This document shows, piece after piece, positions 7,550 to 17,377 of a DNA stretch of 64,000 nt (position 1 is its first letter; the number at the start of each line of letters is the position of its first letter). Source of the stretch: Sphingomonadales bacterium (lineage in GTDB: Bacteria > Pseudomonadota > Alphaproteobacteria > Sphingomonadales > Sphingomonadaceae); NCBI GenBank assembly GCA_009995225.1, contig JAACPW010000014.1, positions 31,283 through 95,282 of the forward strand, written 5' to 3'. The position numbers and the translations under genes were made by a program. The notes under the pieces are model-generated. The model saw only the letters and a program-made list of their open reading frames with translations. It was not told where the DNA came from and searched no databases.

Positions 7550-9715
7550 TTATGCCAGATCGCGGACCTTGGGTTCGCGGTGCCAATGGCGGATTGGGCC
7601 GGTCTTCATGAAGTCCTCGGGATCGACGATACCATCGTCGGGCTCGATATTGGCCTTGGGCAGCAGATGTTGACGCGTTCCACCGCACGCACCGATGGTC
7701 TTGCAGTGATACCAGGCATCGGCAAACCACGCGACCGCGCCGACATCCTTCGCCAGCTTCTCGGCGCGTTCAGGCAGCAGGATCGCCACCACCGCATCGA
7801 ACATCACCGAAGGCGTCCCGGCAAGCTGGCCATCAGCCTTCAATGTCCCGCCCTTGACCTTGAGCGGCCCGATCTTGGGTGCCACAAGGAAGGCGGTGCC
7901 ACCCTGCTTTTCGATATCGGCCACCATCGTGTCGATCGTGTCTTTGCCGGAACCTTCGTCAAACAGGATGCCGATCTTGCGGCCCTTGAACATGGGCTTC
8001 GCGCTCTTCTGGATCGACAGCGCGTCGGAGGTGCCCATGTCGACCGGCTCCTTGGCAGCCTTGGCCTTCTTGGGCAGATCGATGCCGAGCCCTTCGGCCA
8101 CCCGCTTGGCCAGATCCTCGTCAATATTGCGCAGCCGCGCGATCACGGCGGGCGGGATGTGCGGGATCGCCACCTTGGACAGTTCGAAGACGATGGCTGA
8201 CGCAATATGCGCCTGTTCGTTTTCGGTCTGCGAGAGGTAGAACATGCGAGCCTGGCTGTAATGATCGGCGAAGGATTCAGCGCGCACCCGCATCTTGGCG
8301 GTGGCATCGTTGCGCTCGGCGTTTTCGCGGAAAGAGCTGAACCCGGTTTCAGGGCACGCACGAGGGCCACCATCCTCGCCAGCCTCAGCCAGCGTGTTTG
8401 GCTCGTAATTCGCGCGGCCGGTGGGAACCAGCGTCTGCATCATCCCGTCGCGCTGCATGTTGTGGAACGGGCACTTGGGCGCGTTGATCGGGATTTGGTG
8501 GAAATTGGTCGTCCCCAACCGCGACTTTTGCGTGTCGAGGTAGCTGAACAGGCGGCCCTGCAGCAGCGGATCGTTTGAAAAATCGATGCCCGGGAGGATG
8601 TTGGTGGGAAGGAAGGCAACCTGCTCGGTCTCGGCAAAGTAATTGTCGACGTTGCGGTTCAAGGTCATGCGACCGATCACTTCGACCGGGATCTCTTCCT
8701 CGGGGATCAGCTTGGTCGCGTCGAGCACGTCATAGGGCTGCTTGGCGGCCCATTCTTCGTCGAAAATCTGCACGCCAAGGTACCATTGCGGGAAGTCGCC
8801 TGCATCGATAGCTTCCCAGAGATCGCGGCGGTGGAAATCGGGATCGGCGCCAGCGATCTTGACGGCCTCGTCCCAGGTGGTGCTTTGCAGACCGAGCACG
8901 GGCTTCCAGTGGAACTTCACGAAACGCCCCTCGCCTTCTGCATTGATGAAGCGAAAGGTGTGAACACCGAAGCCTTCAATCATGCGCAGCGAACGCGGAA
9001 TGCCGCGGTCTGACATGGCCCACATCACCATGTGCATGGACTCGGGCATCAGGCTGACAAAATCCCAGAAGGTGTCATGCGCGCTGGCCGCCTGCGGATA
9101 GCCACGGTCGGCTTCCATCTTCACACTGTGAATCAGATCGGGGAACTTGATCGCATCCTGGATGAAGAACACCGGAATATTGTTGCCGACGAGGTCCCAA
9201 TTGCCTTCCTGCGTGTAAAGCTTGACCGCAAAGCCGCGAACGTCACGCGGCGTGTCGACGCTGCCTGCGCCACCCGCAACGGTCGAGAAACGGACGAAGA
9301 CGGGGCAGGTGGTACCGACCTCCTGAAACAGCCCGGCGCGGGTCCATTCGGGGATCGCGCGGGTGACTTCGAAGGTGCCATGCGCCCCCGATCCCCGCGC
9401 GTGGACGATGCGTTCGGGGATACGCTCGTGGTCAAAGTGGAAGATCTTTTCGCGTAAGACAAAATCTTCCAGCAGCGTCGGACCACGTTCACCAGCATGC
9501 AGCGAATTCTGGTTGTCGGCGATGCGGTGGCCGTGATTGTCCGTCAGGTGAGCCAGTCCGTCACCGTGATCGGCGTCCGCTGCAATGTCCTGATGCAGCT
9601 CGCCCGCATTACCCGCATGATCGACGAAGGACGCAGCGCCCTCTCCCTGCTGATGCGCGCGAAGCGTGTTTTGCGTTGCAGGCGATGACGCGGCGGGGGT
9701 CTTTTTGCTGGGCAT
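7550..9715 (-). CDS. katE: Catalase HPII-type (large-subunit, clade II)
   Basis: This 721-residue protein converts hydrogen peroxide to water and oxygen using haem. The catalase core carries the catalytic His105 ([12 protein letters not shown]), the distal Asn in [10 protein letters not shown], and the haem-ligand tyrosine region [12 protein letters not shown]. After about residue 570 a class I glutamine-amidotransferase-like C-terminal domain follows ([16 protein letters not shown]), typical of large HPII catalases. The N-terminus is a His/Ala-rich extension. The length is close to E. coli KatE (753). It lies alone between terminators. Stationary-phase or general-stress control is usual for the family, but I found no convincing EcfG-type promoter. 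Confidence 0.95.
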   Translation of the reverse strand: MPSKKTPAASSPATQNTLRAHQQGEGAASFVDHAGNAGELHQDIAADADHGDGLAHLTDNHGHRIADNQNSLHAGERGPTLLEDFVLREKIFHFDHERIPERIVHARGSGAHGTFEVTRAIPEWTRAGLFQEVGTTCPVFVRFSTVAGGAGSVDTPRDVRGFAVKLYTQEGNWDLVGNNIPVFFIQDAIKFPDLIHSVKMEADRGYPQAASAHDTFWDFVSLMPESMHMVMWAMSDRGIPRSLRMIEGFGVHTFRFINAEGEGRFVKFHWKPVLGLQSTTWDEAVKIAGADPDFHRRDLWEAIDAGDFPQWYLGVQIFDEEWAAKQPYDVLDATKLIPEEEIPVEVIGRMTLNRNVDNYFAETEQVAFLPTNILPGIDFSNDPLLQGRLFSYLDTQKSRLGTTNFHQIPINAPKCPFHNMQRDGMMQTLVPTGRANYEPNTLAEAGEDGGPRACPETGFSSFRENAERNDATAKMRVRAESFADHYSQARMFYLSQTENEQAHIASAIVFELSKVAIPHIPPAVIARLRNIDEDLAKRVAEGLGIDLPKKAKAAKEPVDMGTSDALSIQKSAKPMFKGRKIGILFDEGSGKDTIDTMVADIEKQGGTAFLVAPKIGPLKVKGGTLKADGQLAGTPSVMFDAVVAILLPERAEKLAKDVGAVAWFADAWYHCKTIGACGGTRQHLLPKANIEPDDGIVDPEDFMKTGPIRHWHREPKVRDLA

Positions 9716-9802
9716 GACGGATCCTAGGATAGGCAGGAACGGGGCACAGGGCCGGCGGCGCGGAGGTAATCGGGGGGGAATGCGCGCCGCCGGTGAGGAA
9801 TA

Positions 9803-10240
9803 TCAGTCGTACTGATCGGCAAGGCGGTCCGTCAGACGCTCGCCTTCGCGAATTTCGCCGAGAGCAGTCTGGACGACGGTCCGGGTAACAGGATCGAGGT
9901 CGGCACGCTTGAGCACCTCTTCGAACTTGTCGGCAAGGTAATCCTCGCCCTCCTCGGCGCGCTCGGCAGCGGCCTTGTCACCACTTTCGAACAGGTTGGT
10001 GATGTCGAGCCACAAACGGTGCAGACCGCCGGTTGCTGTGCCCTTCGTCATCAGCTCGCCGCCAAGACGGGTCAGTTCGGCATTGAGCTTATCGAGGGTG
10101 CCCTGGCGCTTTACAGCCTGCTCGGACAAAATGCGCTTCAGTTCAGGAGATTTCGCGGTTTCGCTTGCCTTGCGATAGCCTTCGACGGAATCGTAAGTGG
10201 TATCGATCAGCGTTCCGAGCGCGGTGGTATCAGCGTTCAT
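9803..10240 (-). CDS. Ferritin-like four-helix-bundle stress protein (PA2169/DUF2383 family)
   Basis: This 145-residue all-helical protein is preceded by GAAGGAGCTACCCT before the ATG. It reads as a PA2169-type four-helix bundle: GTLIDTTYDSVEGYRKASE opens helix 1, and Glu-rich helices follow with EGEDYLADKFEEVL and REGERLTDRL near the end. The family is related to ferritin-like folds but its role is not defined. It sits upstream of katE on the same strand, separated by about 90 bases, and is often found among general-stress genes. Confidence 0.85.
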   Translation of the reverse strand: MNADTTALGTLIDTTYDSVEGYRKASETAKSPELKRILSEQAVKRQGTLDKLNAELTRLGGELMTKGTATGGLHRLWLDITNLFESGDKAAAERAEEGEDYLADKFEEVLKRADLDPVTRTVVQTALGEIREGERLTDRLADQYD

Positions 10241-10504
10241 AGGGTAGCTCCTTCAGGATGAAAGGCCATCTCGGTTTCAGATGGCTCACCCGATCACAAG
10301 AAGGATGGAGCGCTCAATGTTCCACCGGCCCTGCCCTTGTCGTGGCCGCCAGCGTGGCAGCTGGGCGCGCAAGGCTTTTAAAACATTGGAGAAAAAATTT
10401 GCAGCACGGGCGCGATGGCAAATCTGTCTCCATTTGCGCCTGCGGTGATGGCAGCACGGCAAATCGAAACAAAACCCTTGCCATTGCAACTGATGGCAAC
10501 GAAC

Positions 10505-11635
10505 CTATCGAATGACCGGCAGCCTAACTTCGAAGACACTGCCCTCACCCGGCACGCTTTTGACGAGCCGTATTTCCCCGCTGTGCAGTTCGACAAGCTG
10601 CTTCACCAAAGCGAGCCCGATCCCCAACCCGCCACCGCTGATGCCGCGCACATTGTCCGATTGGCCGAACATCTCGAAGATGATCGACTGTTGTTCTGGC
10701 GGAATGCCAACGCCATTGTCCGCGACTGTAACGACCGCGTGGGTGGCATTTTTCGAAACCATGACTTCGATCCGGCCGCCATGCGGTGTGTAGCGCGCCG
10801 CATTGCCCACGATGTTGCCAACGATCTGGACGACACGTGCCGGATCGGCATCCAATGTGATCTGTTCGTCAGGCAAGGATACGACAAGCTCATGGCCTCC
10901 TGCGTCGATCGCAGGTTGGGCGATTTCCAGCGAGTGGGGCAGGATGTCCAGGAGGTCGAGCGTTTCTTTGCGCAGCAAAATCTTGCCGTGCTCGATGCGG
11001 TTGATATCGAGAAGGTCGTCGATGAGCCGGGTCATGTGGCTGACGTTCTGCCGCATGGATTTGCGAACGGCCTCGGTGTCGAGATCGTCCATCGGTAGTT
11101 CAAGCAGGGAAACACCAGAGGACAAGATAGCCAGCGGGTTCCGCAGCTCATGCGCGAGCACCCCGAGAAATCGGTTCTTCTGCTGGTCGGCGGTCTGCAA
11201 TGCGGCCGTCATAGCCGCCAGCTTGTCACGCTGGACAACGATCTGCTGGCGCTGAACGAACATATCGAGAAAAATATTCGACTTTGACCGCAAGATCGTG
11301 GGTTCGATCGGCTTGTTGATGAAGTCGACCGCGCCCGCTTCGTAACCGTGAAATTTGCGTGTCGCATCACCGCTTCCCGCAGTCAGGAATATAATCGGAA
11401 TATGCTGCGATCGCGTGTTGGCGCGCATGATTTCGGCCAGTTCGAAACCGTCCATGCCAGGCATCTGCACATCGAGCAGCGCAAGCGCATATTCGTGCTC
11501 CAATATCAGTTCGAGCGCCTCCTCACCGCTGCGTGCACGGTGCAGCTCAAGGCCCTCGCGCGCCAGAAGCGCCTCGAGCGCAAAGAGATTTTCCTCAAGA
11601 TCGTCAACCAGCAGGAATTTGGGAGTATCGGTCAT
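10505..11635 (-). CDS. Response regulator-histidine kinase hybrid (REC-HisKA-HATPase)
   Basis: This 376-residue cytoplasmic protein begins with a receiver domain (residues ~5-120, acidic pocket DD11-12, phospho-Asp55 in LLDVQMPGMDG, Lys109). A short coiled coil leads into HisKA with the phospho-His162 in AHELRNPL. The HATPase_c domain carries DNGVGIP and GGGLGIGLAL near residues 305-340. There is no membrane segment, so input should come from phosphorylation of the receiver. It is the last gene of a four-gene operon, and its ATG overlaps the CheB-like stop by 4 bases. Its likely phosphodonor is the large hybrid kinase at the head of the operon (inference). Confidence 0.93.
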   Translation of the reverse strand: MTDTPKFLLVDDLEENLFALEALLAREGLELHRARSGEEALELILEHEYALALLDVQMPGMDGFELAEIMRANTRSQHIPIIFLTAGSGDATRKFHGYEAGAVDFINKPIEPTILRSKSNIFLDMFVQRQQIVVQRDKLAAMTAALQTADQQKNRFLGVLAHELRNPLAILSSGVSLLELPMDDLDTEAVRKSMRQNVSHMTRLIDDLLDINRIEHGKILLRKETLDLLDILPHSLEIAQPAIDAGGHELVVSLPDEQITLDADPARVVQIVGNIVGNAARYTPHGGRIEVMVSKNATHAVVTVADNGVGIPPEQQSIIFEMFGQSDNVRGISGGGLGIGLALVKQLVELHSGEIRLVKSVPGEGSVFEVRLPVIR

Positions 11636-12198
11636 CGGTCCAACATCTCCTTCAGCGCAGACGGCATGTCTTCAAGGTTGATGGCGCGCGCAGCGGGGCA
11701 AGCGGCCAGAGCGGCTTCGGGCATACAGGCCACCTCCGCTGTGGCTGGGGCCTGCACAATCGCCTGGCCGCCCGCATCGTACACGGCACGCAATCCAATT
11801 GCCCCATCATGGTTTGCCCCGCTCATGATGATACCGGCAAGCCGCGCGCCAAACGCATCGGCCGCGCTTTCGAACAGAACATCGATCGCGGGGCGCGAGT
11901 GATTGATCGTCTCGTCGGATGACAGGGCCAACGTCCCGTCGTTCTCGACAAGCAGGTGATAATCGGGTGGCCCCATGTAGATCGTGGCGGGCACCATCGG
12001 CTCCTTGTCCTCGGCCTCCTTCACGGGCAACCGGCACCTTTCTGCCAGCAAGGCAACGAGGGCATTGTCGCGCCGGGGCGGAACATGCACCACGACCAAT
12101 ATAGCCACCGGAAAATCGGCAGGCAGCGCGGGAAGCACCTGCAACAGCGCATGCACGCCGCCCGCAGAGGCACCAATGACGATGGCCTCGAGGTTCAT
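11632..12198 (-). CDS. CheB-type protein-glutamate methylesterase, stand-alone catalytic domain
   Basis: This 188-residue protein is only the CheB catalytic domain. The receiver domain of chemotaxis CheB is absent. The Ser-His-Asp triad is visible: Ser in IGASAGG, His in VVVHVPP and Asp in SGANHDGA. The family removes methyl esters from glutamates or deamidates glutamines on receptors. Here it is flanked by 4-base overlaps with the CheR-like gene upstream and the REC-kinase downstream. No cheA, cheW, cheY or receptor gene is near, so the target is probably a signalling protein of this operon rather than a flagellar chemotaxis receptor (inference). Confidence 0.93.
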   Translation of the reverse strand: MNLEAIVIGASAGGVHALLQVLPALPADFPVAILVVVHVPPRRDNALVALLAERCRLPVKEAEDKEPMVPATIYMGPPDYHLLVENDGTLALSSDETINHSRPAIDVLFESAADAFGARLAGIIMSGANHDGAIGLRAVYDAGGQAIVQAPATAEVACMPEAALAACPAARAINLEDMPSALKEMLDR

Positions 12199-13019
12199 TG
12201 CGCGATTCTCCGGTAGATCCGTTCCTCGCGAACGAATTCGGCGAAAAGATCGGCGTGCGAGGAAAAGCGCAGGCTTTCCTTTGAGCCCACCCCGAGAAAT
12301 CCACCACGGACGAGGGATTCGCCGAAAAGGCCCACCGCGCGGTCCTGCAGGTCGCGGTTGAAGTAGATGAGGACATTGCGGCAGCTGACCAGATGCATTT
12401 CGCCAAAGGCGGAATCGGTCACCAGACTGTGATCGGAGAAGACGGCGCGGTCCCGCAAGGATGTGTCAAAGACTGCCCGATCGTAATCGGCAGTGTAATA
12501 TTTGGACAGCGACGAATGGCCGCCGGACAACCGATGATTTTCGGTAAACAGCTGGATGCGATCGAGAGGAAAAATGCCTGCCTGGGCCGAACGCAAGGCC
12601 GACGGGTTGATGTCGGTTGCATAGAAGATCGTCCGGTCGGCGAGCCCTTCCTCCTCGAACAGGATCGCGAGCGAATAAAGCTCTTCGCCATGGCTGCAGC
12701 CAGCAATCCAGACCTTGAGGGAGGGATAGGTGCGCAAGTGCGGCACGACCTTTTCACGCAAGGCGCGGAAATAGGCTGGGTCGCGAAACATTTCGCTCAC
12801 CTGCACAGTCAGAAAGTTCAAAAGACGAGGCAGCATGGTGTCATCATGCAGGACTGCCGACTGCAATTCGGAAATGCTATCGAAGCCGCATTGCGCCCGC
12901 GCCTGAAGCAGACGCCGCTTTATGGATGCCTGCGCATAATTGCGGAAATCGTAGTGATAGTGGTGGTACACCGCATCCAGCAGCAACCGGATCTCGATAT
13001 CTTCGATGCTCTCGGTCAC
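12195..13019 (-). CDS. CheR-type protein-glutamate O-methyltransferase
   Basis: This 274-residue protein has the CheR N-terminal helical domain (IKRRLLQARAQCG, FLTVQVSEMFRDP) and the SAM-binding Rossmann domain (IAGCSHGEELYSLA, ATDINPSAL, SCRNVLIYF). It would methylate glutamate side chains with S-adenosylmethionine. There is no TPR tail. The start overlaps the stop of the hybrid-kinase gene by 4 bases and its own stop overlaps the CheB-like gene. Paired CheR and CheB without chemotaxis genes suggests adaptation of the adjacent kinase, whose long coiled coil is a plausible substrate (inference). Confidence 0.94.
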   Translation of the reverse strand: MTESIEDIEIRLLLDAVYHHYHYDFRNYAQASIKRRLLQARAQCGFDSISELQSAVLHDDTMLPRLLNFLTVQVSEMFRDPAYFRALREKVVPHLRTYPSLKVWIAGCSHGEELYSLAILFEEEGLADRTIFYATDINPSALRSAQAGIFPLDRIQLFTENHRLSGGHSSLSKYYTADYDRAVFDTSLRDRAVFSDHSLVTDSAFGEMHLVSCRNVLIYFNRDLQDRAVGLFGESLVRGGFLGVGSKESLRFSSHADLFAEFVREERIYRRIAQ

Positions 13020-16000
13020 CGTGGCATCCAGACCCGAACCAGCGAAAGCAGCTTATCGATGTCAAGCGGCTTGGCCATGTAATCATTGGCGCCCGCTTCG
13101 ATACATTTTTGCTGATCGTCTGGCATCGCCTTGGCGGTCAGCATGATGATCGGCAATTTCTTCCAGCGAGGCTGATCTCGGATTGCGCTCGTCGCGGTCA
13201 GGCCATCCATCACCGGCATCATCACGTCCATCAACACCAGATCGATCGTCTTGGATGCATCATCGGACGCTTCTGCTAGCGCGTCCAGCGCCTCCTGCCC
13301 GTTGCGGGCGATCCGCGTCACCGCTCCGCGCGGTTCGAGGATGCTGGTAAGCGAATACACGTTGCGAACATCGTCTTCGACAATGAGGATGCGCCGCCCT
13401 TCCAGCGCCGCATCGCGGTGGCGGGCCTTCTCGATCATCTGCCGCTGCTCAGGGGGCAGATCCGACACGACCCGGTGCAGGAACAGGGACACTTCGTCGA
13501 GCAGACGCTCGGGCGACTTCGCGCCCTTGATGATGATCGAACTGGAATAGCGGCGTAGGCGCTGCTCTTCCTCGGGCGAAAGATCGCGGCCCGTATAGAC
13601 GATCACCGGCGGAAACGTTCTGGTTTCGTCATCGCTGAGCTCCTCGAGCAGGGAGAAGCCCGACGCGTCCGGAAGGGTGAGATCGAGCACCATGCAGTCG
13701 TAATGCCCGCCGCGCAATTCCCTGAGACATTCAGCCGCCGTGCCGACGCCGACGGTCTCGACATCCTGCGATGACAGCAATCGGCTGACCGCTTCGCGCT
13801 GGACCTCGTCATCCTCCACGATCAGCACCCGGCGCACCCGCGCTGCCAGCTTGTCCTGCAAGTCGGCCAGGACCTCGGCAAGGCGTTCACGCGGCGCAGG
13901 CTTTTCGAGGAACCCGACAGCGCCGAGCGCCAGCGCGGTCCGGCTCTGATCGGACCCGGAGATGACGTGGATCGGGATGTGCCGTGTCTCCTCCTCATGC
14001 TTGAGCCGGTCGAGGACCGTGAGACCAGACTGATCCGGCAGCCCGATATCCAGAACGATCGCGCTGGGCCGATATTCGCTCGCAAGCGCCATCGCTTCCT
14101 CGGCCGTCCCTGCAACGATGCACTGGAACCCCATTTCGCGGGCGAGGTCGGCTACGATTCCGGCAAAGTCGGGATCATCCTCGATCACGAGCAGCACTTG
14201 TCGGCCTTCCGACAGGTCCTTGCGATCATCCTCCACGATCGCCGGTCTTGATCGAACCAGATCCGACGCCGTGGCCGATGGCGGAGGTGCGGCGGGCTCC
14301 CCGGAAGCCGTTTCGCGGACCGGCGCAAGCGCGCGCGGCTTGACCATTGCAGGATCGTAGGCAGCGGGCAGGCTGACGATGAAAGTGCTGCCCTTGCCAG
14401 GCTGGCTTTCCAGCTGGATGGTTCCGCCCAGAAGGCGGACCAGCTCCCGCGAAATCGACAGGCCCAGCCCGGTCCCGCCGAACCTGCGACTGATGGTTCC
14501 GTCAGCCTGCCGGAAAGCTTCGAAGATCGCCTCGCGCTGCGTATCGGCAATTCCTATGCCGGTATCGATAACCTTGAATTCAAGCGTGCCCTTCGCGTCC
14601 AAGCCCATGCTGAGGGTCACGCTGCCCTGCTCGGTGAACTTGATCGCGTTCGACAGGAGGTTCTTCAACACCTGCTCAAGCCGCGTACGATCGGTTTCGA
14701 AGGATGCGGGCATGTCCGGCTGAACGTCGATAACAAGCTGTAATCCCCGCTGCTGCGCGAGCGGATCGAACACCTTGCGCAAATCCGCAGCAAGGCGCTC
14801 TGGCATGAGCGGTGCCGCTTCGATGGTCACGTGCCCTGCCTCGATCTTCGACAGGTCGAGAATATCGTTGATCAGCGTCAGGAGATCATTGCCGGACGAT
14901 TCGATGGTACGCGCAAACTTGACCTGCTCGGTGGTCAGATTGCCGTTGGGGTCGTCGCCAAGAAGCTTGGACAAAATCAGGAGCGAATTGAGCGGCGTGC
15001 GCAATTCATGGCTCATGTTGGCGAGGAAATCCGATTTGTACTGGCTCGCCTGCTCAAGCTCCTGCGCCTTGAGCTGAAGCGATGCTGTAGCGCGCGCCAG
15101 ATCGTCGCGCTGGGCCTCCAGCGTTTGTGCCTGTTCTTCAAGCTGACTGTTGGTCTGTTCAAGTTCGACCTGCTGAAGTTCGAGGCGCGCCTGCGTTTCC
15201 TTCAGGGCGTTCCCCTGTTCCTCAAGCTCCTCGTTGCTGACCCGCAGTTCCTCACCTTGAGCCTGCAACTCGCCTGCCTGCCGCTGGGCTTCGTCCAACG
15301 CTTCTTGCAGACGTTCCCGGAAGCGCGCCGATCGCAGGGCAACGCCAATCGCCCCCGAAACCCTGTCGAGCAGTTCCAGGGAAAGGTCATCGATCTCGTC
15401 GAAAAAGCCGAGTTCGATGACGGCATTCACCTGCCCTTCGTAAAATACAGGCGCGACGACGAGGTGGCGGGGCGCATCGCTGCCAAACGCCGAACCGATC
15501 TTCAGATAGCCGGGCGGAACGTCAGACAATTTGGTCGCCCGCGCATCCATGGCAACCTTGCCGAGAAGCCCCTCGTTCAACTTGAATGTCTCTGGCACCG
15601 ATCCGCTGTCCGCCACGCCGAGCAGGGCCGCGCGCTTGAAGATGCCACCCTCGCCCTTGAAGAGCGCGCCCGCATTCGCAGCGGTCCGTTCGGAAAGGAA
15701 CGAGAGCACGGTGGCAGCCACCTGCTCAACCGTCTTTTCGCCCCGCATTGCTTCGCTCAATTCGACCTGCGCGGTCTGAAGCCAGCTCTGCCGCTCGCGG
15801 GTGCGGTTGTTTCTTGCCAACATGATGAAAATCGCGACCGTCAGCGCAGCGCCGATGAGGCTGGAGGCAAGCGCGGTTACGACAGCCGCACGCGAAGCGG
15901 ACGCCAGTTCCTCGATACGCTGCTCGCGCTCCTGGTCTTCCACCCGGATCATCTGATCCATTTGCCGGCGGATCGCATCCATCGCGATCTTCCCGCTGTC

Positions 16001-16600
16001 GCCGTCAACCAACGCAATGGCCGCCGCGACACCTTCCTCCTGGCGCATACGGATTGCGCTCTCCGAGAATTGCAATTTGGCATTAATCGCGGATCGAAGG
16101 GAGGCGAGATTACTGCTCCCGGCCTCGCTGTTTTGGGTAAGCGTCTCAAGAACATTCAGGTTGGTGCGCGAATCTCTGACGCCTTCGCGGTAAGGCCCCA
16201 GATATTGATCTTTACCGGTCAGCACGAACCCGCGCTGACCCGTCTCAACATTGAGCGTGGCGACCATGAGGGCATCAAGTGTCGACAGCACCTCATGCGT
16301 GTTGCGGATCCGCGCATCGGCATCCCGCATGGCGCTGACATTGACGTAGGCGGCATAGGCGGTGAGGACAAAAAACCCCACGCCAAGCAGCAGCCCGATG
16401 ACCGACCGGCCGGTCGACGAAATGCGATCGCTGTGGCCCGATTGTGTTTTGTGCAAGATTTCGACCCCACTGACGCCGTCCCGGCCATAAGGACACCAAT
16501 TAGCGACAATCAACTCTTTTCCAGTTGGAAAGGCGATATCCCGCCGCGCTTGAAGGGCATCCTCGAGGATCGGATATCGACCTGGCCGACAGGAAAACAA
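13016..16600 (-). CDS. Large hybrid sensor histidine kinase: CHASE3-GAF-HisKA-HATPase-REC-REC-REC
   Basis: This reads as 1,194 residues from an ATG at 16600. The N-terminus before the first membrane helix (about 66-88) is long and the true start may lie further in. A CHASE3 periplasmic sensor (NVETGQRGFVLTG) is followed by a second helix (~237-258), a GAF domain (~285-425) and a long Gln/Glu-rich coiled coil (~425-530). HisKA has the phospho-His in ANMSHELRTPL and HATPase_c has DTGIGIAD and GTGLGLSI. Three receiver domains follow, with phospho-acceptors in VLDIGLPD, VLDLTLPD and LMDVMMPVMDG. The Pro/Ala-rich linker before the first receiver is unremarkable. It heads the CheR-CheB-REC kinase operon, so one multistep phosphorelay with methylation-based adaptation is likely. 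The signal is unknown. Confidence 0.92.
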   Translation of the reverse strand: MFSCRPGRYPILEDALQARRDIAFPTGKELIVANWCPYGRDGVSGVEILHKTQSGHSDRISSTGRSVIGLLLGVGFFVLTAYAAYVNVSAMRDADARIRNTHEVLSTLDALMVATLNVETGQRGFVLTGKDQYLGPYREGVRDSRTNLNVLETLTQNSEAGSSNLASLRSAINAKLQFSESAIRMRQEEGVAAAIALVDGDSGKIAMDAIRRQMDQMIRVEDQEREQRIEELASASRAAVVTALASSLIGAALTVAIFIMLARNNRTRERQSWLQTAQVELSEAMRGEKTVEQVAATVLSFLSERTAANAGALFKGEGGIFKRAALLGVADSGSVPETFKLNEGLLGKVAMDARATKLSDVPPGYLKIGSAFGSDAPRHLVVAPVFYEGQVNAVIELGFFDEIDDLSLELLDRVSGAIGVALRSARFRERLQEALDEAQRQAGELQAQGEELRVSNEELEEQGNALKETQARLELQQVELEQTNSQLEEQAQTLEAQRDDLARATASLQLKAQELEQASQYKSDFLANMSHELRTPLNSLLILSKLLGDDPNGNLTTEQVKFARTIESSGNDLLTLINDILDLSKIEAGHVTIEAAPLMPERLAADLRKVFDPLAQQRGLQLVIDVQPDMPASFETDRTRLEQVLKNLLSNAIKFTEQGSVTLSMGLDAKGTLEFKVIDTGIGIADTQREAIFEAFRQADGTISRRFGGTGLGLSISRELVRLLGGTIQLESQPGKGSTFIVSLPAAYDPAMVKPRALAPVRETASGEPAAPPPSATASDLVRSRPAIVEDDRKDLSEGRQVLLVIEDDPDFAGIVADLAREMGFQCIVAGTAEEAMALASEYRPSAIVLDIGLPDQSGLTVLDRLKHEEETRHIPIHVISGSDQSRTALALGAVGFLEKPAPRERLAEVLADLQDKLAARVRRVLIVEDDEVQREAVSRLLSSQDVETVGVGTAAECLRELRGGHYDCMVLDLTLPDASGFSLLEELSDDETRTFPPVIVYTGRDLSPEEEQRLRRYSSSIIIKGAKSPERLLDEVSLFLHRVVSDLPPEQRQMIEKARHRDAALEGRRILIVEDDVRNVYSLTSILEPRGAVTRIARNGQEALDALAEASDDASKTIDLVLMDVMMPVMDGLTATSAIRDQPRWKKLPIIMLTAKAMPDDQQKCIEAGANDYMAKPLDIDKLLSLVRVWMPR

Positions 16601-16646
16601 ATCAAACGCGAACGACTATGCGCCGAGCTGGCTTGACCGAAACGCT

Positions 16647-16723
16647 TGGTAGCGGAGGAGGGACTCGAACCCCCGACACGCGGATTATGATTCCGCTGCT
16701 CTAACCAGCTGAGCTACTCCGCC
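16647..16723 (-). tRNA. tRNA-Met (CAT), elongator type
   Basis: This 77-nt gene includes an encoded CCA. It has a 7-bp acceptor (GGCGGAG with CTCCGCT, ending in a G-U pair), a D-arm GCTCAGCTGGTTAGAGC, an anticodon stem-loop GCGGA-ATCATAA-TCCGC giving anticodon CAT, and a T-arm with GGTTCGAGTCC. It lacks initiator features, so elongator Met is preferred. A lysidine-modified Ile(CAU) tRNA would look similar and cannot be fully excluded. Confidence 0.93.
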
Positions 16724-16836
16724 CCGTGGGCATCCGGTACGATGGTCGCAACCGGATTCGACACCGGGTGTCGGCCCGGGTGAGGCGCGCAATTAGGGCG
16801 AGCGTAGCGCGGGGTCAAGCCCTGTTGATGCACCAT

Positions 16837-17367
16837 TCATAACCGCACGCGCCCCCGAAATGCGAAGGTCTTGACCGGCTCCCACGGCCCGCCACGATAG
16901 AGGTGCAGTTCCAGCGCGGGAAAGGCGAAACGCCCTTTGGCGATCCATGGCCCAAGCGCAGGGGCAAGGCTGGCCTGAAGCGCCCGCGCCTCCCCCTTTG
17001 TGACCTTGTTCTGGATGGTGATATGCGGGCGCGGCTCGTGGAGGTCTTGCGATGTCAGGCTGCCGTGGAAATGATCGGCAATCAGGGCGCGCAGATGAAG
17101 AAGTTCGGGCGCCTCCAGCGCAATGGCCGTGCCTTTGCCCAGATCCATCACGCCCTTCACTGCGCCTTGTGGAGCGGCAAATTCGCGCGCCAGCTTCGGA
17201 AGAAACGCGCGCAGTTCCTCAAGCAACGAAGGCGCAAAAGCGTGGAACAGCGTCACGTGGGCGTGCAAATGGTTACGCTCAGGCGGGAAATGTGCGCGGC
17301 GCAGGCCTTCGGCATAGCCTGCCAGATCGGGCGGAAGGGCCGCCGTGAGGATGAAGGGGTTGGCCAC
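16837..17367 (-). CDS. 2H phosphoesterase / 2'-5' RNA ligase-family protein
   Basis: A GTG start at 17367 is chosen because it gives a normal 176-residue domain (VANPFILTAAL) 11 bases after the mltG stop. A longer reading to 17607 lies inside mltG and is spurious. The two H-x-T/I motifs of the 2H superfamily are present, HAHVTLFHAF and RPHITIQNK, so it should hydrolyse 2',3'-cyclic or 2'-5' phosphodiesters of RNA ends. It follows mltG closely and may be cotranscribed with fabF-mltG. The physiological substrate is unknown. Confidence 0.85.
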   Translation of the reverse strand: MANPFILTAALPPDLAGYAEGLRRAHFPPERNHLHAHVTLFHAFAPSLLEELRAFLPKLAREFAAPQGAVKGVMDLGKGTAIALEAPELLHLRALIADHFHGSLTSQDLHEPRPHITIQNKVTKGEARALQASLAPALGPWIAKGRFAFPALELHLYRGGPWEPVKTFAFRGRVRL

Positions 17368-17377
17368 GGATACGCGG

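Noticed and set aside
9716..10504. GGAAC sequences near katE and the ferritin-like gene as possible EcfG (general stress) promoters
   Set aside because: No CGTT was found at 16-18 bases from any GGAAC in the intergenic parts, so the match is incomplete.
14831..16636. 601-residue open frame on the plus strand opposite the hybrid kinase
   Set aside because: It has no recognisable domain and is antisense to a gene with complete kinase and receiver motifs. Long antisense frames are common at this GC content.
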